Shown here one piece after another: positions 1 through 5,474 of a stretch of 5,474 nucleotides of DNA. The notes beneath the pieces were generated by a model, which was not told the DNA's origin, searched no databases, and saw only the letters and a list, made by a program, of their open reading frames with translations. The position numbers were made by a program, and so were the translations under genes. Location of the stretch: NCBI GenBank assembly GCA_022600315.1, contig JAHZKQ010000121.1, positions 1 to 5,474 on the forward strand, read 5' to 3'. Each line of letters opens with the position of its first letter. The stretch's first letter is position 1. Origin of the DNA: Gammaproteobacteria bacterium. GTDB lineage: Bacteria > Pseudomonadota > Gammaproteobacteria > Coxiellales > Coxiellaceae.

Positions 1-1272
1 CAAACATTCATCCATCCAGGCACCGCCGCGTTTACCTTCACGCGCATATAAGTCAAAATAACAGGCGGCAACCAAGTCATTTTGTGCAGAATACAGAGCA
101 AACACTTTAACATCTGGATGCCAAGTTTCAACATTATTAAGCGCTTCAATACGAATGTTGTACAGCTTATGTGTTACTTCAAACAAGCCCTTTAAAGCTT
201 GTGCTTCAGGAAAATAAGGTCGCAACTCTTCTTGTGAGATATCGAATTTTGCTTGGCGCAATTTCTCGCTGGTATAAGCAATGTCCCAAGGTTCTAGCTT
301 GGTTAGTTTAAGTGTTTTAGTGGCGAATTTAGTGAGTGCTTTAAATTCAGCTTTGCCAGCAGATAATGTGGCGGTCGTTAACTGCTCTAAAAAATTTAAT
401 ACCTGATCGCTATCAGCCACCATTTTGGTGGCAAGTGACCGTTCGGCATAATTATTAAAGCCTAGTAATTTCGCTAGCTGTAAACGTTTTTGTAAAATTT
501 CATGCATAACTTGGCTGTTATCAAATTGATTGGCATTGGGGCCTTGATCAGAGGCGCGGGTGCTATAGGCGGTGTAAATCATTTTACGCAATGGTTGGTG
601 ATCGGCATAAGTCATAATGGCAATATAGCAAGGCGGCTCTAGAGTCATTAACCAGCCATCGAGTTGCTTATTGGCGGCATAATTTTTTAATAATGCGATC
701 GCGCGTTCAGGTAAACCCGCCAGTTGATTTTGATCGGTAATTAAATGGTTCCAGGCTTCGCTAGCATCTAAAACATTTTCTTCAAATTGGGTGGTTAATT
801 GTGAGAGCGCTTTGCTAAGTTCAGCGAACTTTTGCTTATCGGCAGCATTTAGCGACACGCCGGCTAAGTTAAAATCTCGCAAATTATTATCAATAACTTT
901 TTTTTGAGCGTTGTCTAAGCGCGAATATTCGGGACCTTCGGCAATCGATTTAATCGCCGCATAAAGTTTTTTATTATGACTAACCGCGGTGCCATAGTCG
1001 GATAGTTTAGGAATGCAAGCATTATAAACTTGGCGAGACTCGGCGGAGTTTTTCACACTATTTAAATGGCTAATAGGTCCCCAGAATTGATCCAGCGTAT
1101 CATCCAGCTCTTCGAGAGGATGCATTAAGTTGGCCCAGGTAAAGTCGTGTTCTTGATTTAAGAGCGCATCAATTTGGGCAAGATTGGCCTGCAATAAAGC
1201 AGATAATTCAGCTTCAACTTGAGTGTAGTCGATCGCATTAAAGCGCGGCAGGGCAGTTAGCAATGATTTCAA
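1..1272 (-). CDS. prlC: Oligopeptidase A (M3 family zinc metallopeptidase), N-terminal part, runs off the window
   Basis: Reading the minus strand from 1272 gives 424 uninterrupted codons to the window edge, about the first 60% of a protein that is about 680 residues in E. coli. The product is a cytoplasmic thimet-type zinc endopeptidase that degrades short peptides, including signal-peptide fragments. Matches to E. coli OpdA as I know it include the SHLNSVKNS segment (residues 68-76), AYSTRASDQGPNA (235-247), SLATKM (279-284), PWDIAY (328-333), LRPYFPE (350-356), WHPDV (384-388) and FDLYARE..KRGGAWMD (406-421). The HExxH zinc site lies further on, outside the window, so catalytic competence cannot be judged. 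The start is TTG: an in-frame TAG lies at 1284-1282, AGGAG (1283-1279) is 6 nt upstream, and the first in-frame ATG is about codon 50, inside conserved sequence. It follows aroE by 17 nt and is probably its cotranscribed partner. Confidence 0.95.
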   Translation of the reverse strand, partial: MKSLLTALPRFNAIDYTQVEAELSALLQANLAQIDALLNQEHDFTWANLMHPLEELDDTLDQFWGPISHLNSVKNSAESRQVYNACIPKLSDYGTAVSHNKKLYAAIKSIAEGPEYSRLDNAQKKVIDNNLRDFNLAGVSLNAADKQKFAELSKALSQLTTQFEENVLDASEAWNHLITDQNQLAGLPERAIALLKNYAANKQLDGWLMTLEPPCYIAIMTYADHQPLRKMIYTAYSTRASDQGPNANQFDNSQVMHEILQKRLQLAKLLGFNNYAERSLATKMVADSDQVLNFLEQLTTATLSAGKAEFKALTKFATKTLKLTKLEPWDIAYTSEKLRQAKFDISQEELRPYFPEAQALKGLFEVTHKLYNIRIEALNNVETWHPDVKVFALYSAQNDLVAACYFDLYAREGKRGGAWMDECL

Positions 1273-1278
1273 GGCAGG

Positions 1279-1283
1279 CTCCT
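1279..1283 (-). promoter_or_regulatory. Ribosome binding site fixing the TTG start of prlC
   Basis: AGGAG on the minus strand is separated from the TTG codon (1272-1270) by 6 nt. It overlaps an in-frame TAG (1284-1282) by two bases, so translation of prlC cannot begin further upstream. It lies in the 17-nt gap after the aroE stop codon. Confidence 0.8.
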
Positions 1284-1289
1284 AGTCGA

Positions 1290-2123
1290 TTAAAGAGAGG
1301 TATTTTGAGTCAATTGGCGTAAGGATTCAATAACCGTTTTAGTTTGCGGATAGATGCCGCGCCATAAGTAAAATGATAATGCGGCTTGCTCAACCAGCAA
1401 TCCCAGGCCATCGTAACAGTGTGTGGCGTTAAGGGTTTTTGCCCAGCTTAAAAAAGGCGTGCCTTGACTGCCATACATTAAATCATAGCAGTGCGTTTGC
1501 TCGCCTATAATTGCGTGGGGTAATTTTAAATTGGCCCCAGTAAAACCGGCACTGGTAGTATTAATAATCAAATCAAACGGACTTTCTCTGAGTGCATTTA
1601 AGCCGATACCTTGGATAGAGCCTTGTAGTTTAAATTTTTCTGCCAGCATTTGTGCGCGCTCGGCAGTGCGATTGGCGATAACAATTTGGGCGGGTGCTTG
1701 GGAAATTAATGCCGCTAAAATACCTTGCGCTGCACCGCCAGCGCCGAGCACCAAGATATTTTTTTGCCGCAGGCAGTAATCTTGATTGTGAGTTAAGTCT
1801 TGAATCAAACCGGGACCATCGGAATTATCGGCAAATATACTGCCATCATCGCGAAACATTAACAGATTAGAAGCGCCGGCCTGCTCAGCTAATTTACTGT
1901 GTTTATCGGCTAACTCAAAGGCTTGAATTTTAAATGGCAGAGTGACATTAACCCCTTTGCCATTTTCCGCTTGGAAGTCATGTAGGGTTCTTATAAAACC
2001 ATCTAGAGGTGCTTCAATGCTGGTGTATTCGATGGACTGCTGAGTCTGTTTGGCAAAAGCGGCATGAATTTGTGGCGACAGGCTATGAGAAACGGGGTTG
2101 CCAATAACGGCGTATTTATCCAT
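1290..2123 (-). CDS. aroE: Shikimate dehydrogenase (NADP-dependent)
   Basis: This 277-residue protein catalyses the NADPH-dependent reduction of 3-dehydroshikimate to shikimate in the chorismate (aromatic amino acid) pathway, in the cytoplasm. Its length is normal for the AroE family (E. coli 272). Visible landmarks are the N-terminal AVIGNPVSHSLSP with substrate-binding Ser14 and Ser16; NVTLPFK ending in the catalytic Lys65; DNSDG with the catalytic Asp102; the Rossmann loop GAGGAAQG (127-134); the NADP phosphate-binding NRT (151-153); INTTSAG (187-193); YDLMY (213-217); and DGLGLLVEQAA with Gln246. The GAVNT motif reads GASNL here (83-87), a mild change that leaves the Asn in place. The ATG lies 1 nt after the dacB stop and has only a weak GAG as ribosome site, so it probably depends on coupling to dacB. 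All key residues are present and it should be active. Confidence 0.97.
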   Translation of the reverse strand: MDKYAVIGNPVSHSLSPQIHAAFAKQTQQSIEYTSIEAPLDGFIRTLHDFQAENGKGVNVTLPFKIQAFELADKHSKLAEQAGASNLLMFRDDGSIFADNSDGPGLIQDLTHNQDYCLRQKNILVLGAGGAAQGILAALISQAPAQIVIANRTAERAQMLAEKFKLQGSIQGIGLNALRESPFDLIINTTSAGFTGANLKLPHAIIGEQTHCYDLMYGSQGTPFLSWAKTLNATHCYDGLGLLVEQAALSFYLWRGIYPQTKTVIESLRQLTQNTSL

Positions 2124-2124
2124 A

Positions 2125-3576
2125 TTAAACTCGTTTAGCTTGCATCAAGAACAAGCAGATTTTATTTTCATAATATTTATAGCGTCGTGCTGAGCCGGTA
2201 AAGTTATTAAACATAATTACAAAAGCCAAGGTTCCATTATGTTTACTGCGAATATAGCCAGCTAAGCTGCTCACACCGGTCATAGTGCCAGTTTTTGCTT
2301 TAATGCGTTGTCCTTTTGCAGCTGGAATCATGCGACCTTTGAGTGTACCATCGATGCCGGCGATCGGTAGGGCATTAACAAAAGGTTTGCGAATTTTTGG
2401 GTGTTGATAAACATAACTCAGTAAGTGTAATAGCAGTGACGGCTTTAATAAATTATAGCGTGACATTCCTGCGCCACCGGCAAGCAAATCGTTTTTAAAA
2501 TTCAAGCCAGCACGTTTGCTTAATATACTTTTAACAGCACGCAAACCATTTTGCCAGTTGCCAGGCTTTTTACTATAGGTTTCGCCGATTTTTTTAAATA
2601 CGGCATTGGTGGTTAAATTATCTGAGTCTTTTAGCATTTCTTTAATAACGGCGCTAAGCGGTGGTGAATAATAAATTGCAATTGCATCAGAGTTTTTTGG
2701 TACCCGATGTAATTTTATTGGTTTGCTAAATTGGATGTTATTGTCTTGTAAAATTCTACGAATTAAAACCTTGGCATAATTTGACATGCTGCGGATTGCC
2801 AGGCTGCGATGTTGCTCGCCCCAACGCTTTAATAAACAGCCGCCAACGCGATAATGATTGTGTGCGTCACTGTAAATCGTGATTGGACAATCGCCAGGTA
2901 ATCTGGAGACAGTACGAAGATCATTTTTTATTTTTGCCACGCCAGCGGGCAGATCAACAATTAATTTTGGTGGTCTGGCTATGCGCTTTGGCACAAAGTG
3001 CAAACTAAATTTATTATGATTAATGATAATTGCATTGACCGGCGCGCCATAACTATAGCTTAAGTCATCCCAAATCCAGCCGGGGGCGTAAGCGACGCTG
3101 TCAAAATCATGGTTATCAATATAGACATGGCCAGTGATTTTTTTAATCCCTACTTTACTAAGTTGTTGGATAATAAGTTTTAGCTCATCAGTACTCAGCT
3201 CTGGATCACCACCAAATTGAATGCTTAAGTCGCCATTTAATATGCCCTTTGTAACTTGGCCAGTAGTGAAAACTTCAGTTTTAAAGCGAAACTCTGGGCC
3301 CAATAATAAAAGTGCGGCGGCACTAGTAATGGTTTTTTGGGTGCTGGCCGGGGCAAATAAATGATTGGCATTATGTTGGTAAAGTATTTTACCTGTCCTA
3401 AGCGATTTAACAATAATGCCAGCAACTGCAGGATGATTTTTACTACGTTCAATTTGAGTTGCAATACGATTCAAGCCGGCCTTGATGCTTAAGGTGTTGA
3501 GGTGGGTTTTGGCTGCAAAGCTTAATGTGCTGTGCAGTAGCAAACAGATTACTATTAACTTCAAGCCTCGCTGCAT
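2125..3576 (-). CDS. dacB: D-alanyl-D-alanine carboxypeptidase/endopeptidase, PBP4 family (peptidase S13)
   Basis: This 483-residue protein (E. coli PBP4 is 477) is a periplasmic penicillin-binding protein. It trims D-Ala from pentapeptides and cleaves peptide cross-bridges in peptidoglycan. A signal peptide is clear: MQRGLK, a hydrophobic stretch from about 7 to 20, and a likely cleavage near FAA (20-22). The three active-site motifs of serine PBPs are intact: S78-T-Q-K81 (nucleophile and base), S318-D-N320 and K428-T-G430. The family segments LNGDL..FGGDP (113-125), APGWIWDD (164-171) and GTLKGRM (410-416) are also present. At the usual DGSGLSR segment this protein has GGAGMSR (367-373), replacing the Asp. 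The start codon overlaps the upstream stop by 1 nt (TAATG), and AAGG (3590-3587) lies 10 nt before it. aroE follows 1 nt after the stop. Confidence 0.96.
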   Translation of the reverse strand: MQRGLKLIVICLLLHSTLSFAAKTHLNTLSIKAGLNRIATQIERSKNHPAVAGIIVKSLRTGKILYQHNANHLFAPASTQKTITSAAALLLLGPEFRFKTEVFTTGQVTKGILNGDLSIQFGGDPELSTDELKLIIQQLSKVGIKKITGHVYIDNHDFDSVAYAPGWIWDDLSYSYGAPVNAIIINHNKFSLHFVPKRIARPPKLIVDLPAGVAKIKNDLRTVSRLPGDCPITIYSDAHNHYRVGGCLLKRWGEQHRSLAIRSMSNYAKVLIRRILQDNNIQFSKPIKLHRVPKNSDAIAIYYSPPLSAVIKEMLKDSDNLTTNAVFKKIGETYSKKPGNWQNGLRAVKSILSKRAGLNFKNDLLAGGAGMSRYNLLKPSLLLHLLSYVYQHPKIRKPFVNALPIAGIDGTLKGRMIPAAKGQRIKAKTGTMTGVSSLAGYIRSKHNGTLAFVIMFNNFTGSARRYKYYENKICLFLMQAKRV

Positions 3577-4109
3577 TACGGATTAACCTTGCGCTTACTG
3601 TGATGGTAGATAATAAAAACAATGGCGCCGGCAATCAATAATACTGGCAGCATAAAAACCGATAAATAACTTTCAATATACGCGGCGCCTGCAGCAAAAA
3701 TTGCTAAAGTAATGCCAATTAATAAAAAGGTTGGTTCGGTATAAACGCCTTCTAAAAAAATACCCAGCGCCAAAATGGTTAATACCATGAGCCCTGCTTG
3801 GTTTGAGCCCATAATGCCGCTATGCACAAAGATTGCTACCAAATAGACGCAAGCCAGAATACCGACCCAGTGCAGCAGCTGGTGCCATAATGTTAAGCTG
3901 TTGACTTTATGCTTGCCACGATTAAGGTACCAAAATAAAAATAGGCTTAAGATTGCATCGATAAATGCCATTAAGCGCATAAAGGTCCAGGAGCTTTGAG
4001 CATGAAAATTTACTAAAATAAGCGCGACAAAGGCCAACAATAAAATAATGAGAATAATTGCAATACGAGCGCGCCAATGCCGATTATGTTGATGTACATC
4101 TTGATCCAT
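3576..4109 (-). CDS. Six-helix inner-membrane protein of unknown function
   Basis: I do not recognise this 177-residue protein as a named family. It is strongly hydrophobic with about six predicted membrane helices: near 16-35, 43-62, 79-98, 105-122, 127-144 and 151-168. Charged segments fit the positive-inside rule with both ends in the cytoplasm: RHWRAR before helix 1, NRGKHK in the loop after helix 2, and HHSKRK at the C-terminus. There is no signal peptide, catalytic motif or soluble domain. An in-frame TAA (4136-4134) lies upstream, and ATG 4109-4107 is the natural start; its ribosome site is weak. It is the first gene of the cluster, and its stop overlaps the dacB start (TAATG), so it is probably cotranslated with the PBP4. 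A role in the cell envelope is an inference from position only. Confidence 0.8.
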   Translation of the reverse strand: MDQDVHQHNRHWRARIAIILIILLLAFVALILVNFHAQSSWTFMRLMAFIDAILSLFLFWYLNRGKHKVNSLTLWHQLLHWVGILACVYLVAIFVHSGIMGSNQAGLMVLTILALGIFLEGVYTEPTFLLIGITLAIFAAGAAYIESYLSVFMLPVLLIAGAIVFIIYHHSKRKVNP

Positions 4110-4140
4110 GATGCTGACCCGTTGTTTAAACCCTTACCTC

Positions 4141-4169
4141 AAGCTACAAGATTGGTTTATGGATGTCAA
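4141..4169 (-). promoter_or_regulatory. Candidate sigma-70 promoter of the membrane protein-dacB-aroE-prlC cluster
   Basis: On the minus strand, a perfect -35 box TTGACA (4169-4164) is followed after 17 bp by TAGCTT (4146-4141). That is a poor -10 box, matching TATAAT at three of six positions. Transcription would start near 4134 and give a leader of about 25 nt before the ATG at 4109. The spacing and -35 box are good; the -10 box limits confidence. Confidence 0.45.
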
Positions 4170-4194
4170 TTATCGCTCAGGATTGGCTTTTAGC

Positions 4195-4223
4195 TTGCAC
4201 TTTTGATTTGGAGGTGCTCTAAT
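4195..4223 (+). promoter_or_regulatory. Candidate sigma-70 promoter of the MFS transporter gene
   Basis: TTGCAC (4195-4200) and TCTAAT (4218-4223) are 17 bp apart. The -10 box matches consensus at five of six positions, the -35 box at three of six. Transcription would begin near 4230 and leave a leader of about 112 nt before the transporter ATG. The two divergent -35 boxes are only about 25 bp apart, so one bound regulator could affect both directions. Confidence 0.45.
4210..4216 (+). promoter_or_regulatory. Strong Shine-Dalgarno-like sequence not attached to a real gene
   Basis: GGAGGTG is the best ribosome-binding sequence in the intergenic region. It stands 7 nt before an ATG (4222-4224), but that frame is only Met-Leu-Asn-stop (4222-4233). 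It is more than 120 nt from the transporter start, so it cannot serve that gene directly. It also lies inside the spacer of the candidate promoter at 4195-4223, so it would be transcribed only from a promoter further upstream; I see no good one. Confidence 0.35.
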
Positions 4224-4232
4224 GTTGAACTA

Positions 4233-4346
4233 ATAATGAGGCTGGCCCAATGCATATTTCTTGATACATTTCTTTCGATCTTCCTTTGCAAATTCTCCGT
4301 GACTTGCGGGCAACAACTATTTTTTTTATGGGCACACGATAATGAG
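4233..4346. repeat. 8-bp direct repeat (ATAATGAG) bracketing 98 bp; possible small inserted element
   Basis: ATAATGAG occurs at 4233-4240 and again at 4339-4346, where it contains the transporter's ATG. The enclosed 98 bp begins GCTGGCCCA and, read from the other strand, begins CGTGTGCCCA. These ends are similar but imperfect, with one gap. Direct repeats around such ends are what a short non-autonomous element leaves on insertion. However, an 8-bp repeat in an AT-rich region of this size can easily arise by chance, and no transposase is present. Confidence 0.25.
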
Positions 4347-5474
4347 CTATTGGCAACAACGTATTAATCAATTGCGTAACCCGGCTTTTCGGCATTATGT
4401 ACAAAGCTGCGTAATTGCTAACTTAGGTTCAGGTATGGGTTATATTGCCATGACTTGGCAGATTGTGAGTTTGGGTGGTTCGGTGCAAGCGGTGGCCATT
4501 ATGGCTTTAGCGTTTTGGTTGCCGAGTTTACTGTTTGGCCCGCTGTTGGGTGTCTTGGCGGATCGTTTTTCACGCAAGAAAATCATGTTGACTGCTAATC
4601 TAGTTCGAGCCCTAGCATTACTCGTAATGGCCTGGATTATGCACTATAAACAAAGTCTTTTATTGGTAGATGTACTTGCCTTTAGCCAAGGGTTTTTCGT
4701 CGCGTTATTTTGGCCTGCTGCGGTAGCATTTATTCGTGAAATTGTGTCTACAGAAGAGTTATTGTATGCCAATGCAACAATAGATATGAGTTATGAATTT
4801 GGCAATATTTTCGGTTATGGTGTGGCGGGTGGAGTAATTATTTTATTGAGCATGTCTGGTGCGTATGTAGTCAATGCCTTGTGTTTTGTGCTGGCCAGCA
4901 TTTTTCTACTACAAATTAAGCAGACTTCGTTTGCAAATAAAAAATCCGCCAAAAAACTAACAAAATTTTGGCTCGATTTGCGCTTAGGCCTGCGCTATAT
5001 AAGCCGCCAACCGGCATTATTATTAATTTATACGGTGCAATTATTATTGTTTATCCAATATCAAACGGCGCCGACGTTATTAGCACCCTTTGTTAAAGAT
5101 ATCCTACATGCCAAGGTAAATACTTTTGGGGTAATTGAACTTAGCTGCTCAATGGGCGTGTTAGTGGGTGGTTTGTTATTACCGTGGTTGGCACAAAAAA
5201 TTTCGTTGTTAAGAACCTCGATATTAGCGATTATTTTATTGGCGCTAAGTTATATTTTATTTAGCCTTAATCATAATCTTTGGCTAGCCAATGGGTTATA
5301 TTTTTTAATGGGAGTTGGTTTTGCAATTTGGGCGTTATTATTAACTCAGGCGCAGAAAATCACTGCCCTAAGTTATCAAGGTAGAACTCAAGCAACATTT
5401 AATAGTTTGGCAAGCACCATTGTTTGCGGTCTCTTTATATTAATAGGTATCGGCAGTCATTGGCTTAAGATTAG
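4342..5474 (+). CDS. MFS transporter, efflux type, C-terminus beyond the window
   Basis: From ATG 4342 the frame stays open for 377 codons to the window edge; family members usually have about 400-420 residues, so little is missing. It is an inner-membrane, proton-driven secondary transporter of the major facilitator superfamily. The diagnostic motif A, GVLADRFSRK, lies at 70-79 between helices 2 and 3. The N-terminus (LRNPAFRHYV, 11-20), the FFVALFWPAAVAF segment (118-130) and the GLRYISRQPAL segment after the central loop (216-226) resemble the EntS/macrolide-efflux branch (MFS_3-like). About eleven helices are visible, with a Lys-rich central loop near 193-210. The substrate cannot be named. 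In-frame TGA (4300-4302) and the lack of any other start codon fix the ATG; only a weak ATGGG (4328-4332) serves as ribosome site. It is divergent from the dacB cluster. Confidence 0.9.
   Translation, partial: MSYWQQRINQLRNPAFRHYVQSCVIANLGSGMGYIAMTWQIVSLGGSVQAVAIMALAFWLPSLLFGPLLGVLADRFSRKKIMLTANLVRALALLVMAWIMHYKQSLLLVDVLAFSQGFFVALFWPAAVAFIREIVSTEELLYANATIDMSYEFGNIFGYGVAGGVIILLSMSGAYVVNALCFVLASIFLLQIKQTSFANKKSAKKLTKFWLDLRLGLRYISRQPALLLIYTVQLLLFIQYQTAPTLLAPFVKDILHAKVNTFGVIELSCSMGVLVGGLLLPWLAQKISLLRTSILAIILLALSYILFSLNHNLWLANGLYFLMGVGFAIWALLLTQAQKITALSYQGRTQATFNSLASTIVCGLFILIGIGSHWLKI

Larger units (their letters stand above)
4110..4341. other. Divergent intergenic region
   Basis: These 232 bp separate the minus-strand cluster from the plus-strand transporter gene. 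The left half holds back-to-back promoter candidates. The right half is an AT-rich leader with an 8-T run (4320-4327), the palindromes ATGCAT (4250-4255) and TTTGCAAA (4285-4292), and an 8-bp direct repeat that ends over the transporter start codon. No tRNA, known riboswitch or convincing terminator hairpin was seen. Confidence 0.7.

Noticed and set aside
1531..1779. 82-codon plus-strand open frame
   Set aside because: It lies wholly antisense to the well-supported aroE coding sequence and has no recognisable product.
3237..3634. Two short minus-strand open frames (3237-3464 and 3449-3634)
   Set aside because: Both are out-of-frame readings of dacB and of the dacB/membrane-protein junction; the genuine frame there encodes the signal peptide and the SxxK motif.
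4250..4292. Small palindromes ATGCAT and TTTGCAAA as operator sites
   Set aside because: They are too short and AT-rich to distinguish from chance, and they do not match any operator I can name.
4304..4327. Possible rho-independent terminator or attenuator before the transporter
   Set aside because: There is an eight-T run, but the only stem before it (TTGC/GCAA with a 2-nt loop) is too short to be stable.
4219..4404. 61-codon minus-strand open frame, TTG start
   Set aside because: Its N-terminal half is antisense to the start of the MFS gene, it begins with TTG and it resembles no family I know. The part in the leader might be a remnant of a repeat, which is covered under the insertion finding.

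Overview
This AT-rich window (roughly 40% GC by eye) comes from a proteobacterial chromosome. The best-recognised proteins (oligopeptidase A, shikimate dehydrogenase, PBP4) resemble their Escherichia coli counterparts residue for residue around the active sites. That points to a gammaproteobacterium of lowish GC; a Legionellales-type host is possible but not shown by the sequence.

Layout: one tight minus-strand cluster fills positions 4109 down to 1 and runs off the left edge. In transcription order it holds a six-helix membrane protein of unknown function (4109-3576), dacB/PBP4 (3576-2125), aroE (2123-1290) and prlC/opdA (1272 to beyond position 1). The junctions are a 1-nt TAATG overlap, a 1-nt gap and a 17-nt gap, so the genes are very probably one operon with translational coupling. 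A divergent 232-bp intergenic region (4110-4341) carries a candidate promoter for each direction. On the plus strand, an MFS efflux-type transporter starts at 4342 and runs off the right edge.

The cluster joins peptidoglycan trimming (dacB), aromatic precursor synthesis (aroE) and cytoplasmic peptide turnover (prlC). This is a housekeeping mix rather than one pathway. The membrane protein is the only member whose role cannot be read from its sequence.

The least explained stretch is the 5' leader of the transporter gene. It holds an 8-bp direct repeat (ATAATGAG) whose second copy covers the transporter start codon. The 98 bp between the copies has weakly matching inverted ends and could be a small inserted element. 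A strong but stranded Shine-Dalgarno sequence sits just upstream, followed by a three-codon ORF. These are suggestive, not proven. I saw no RNA genes, CRISPR array, complete insertion sequence or clear terminator.
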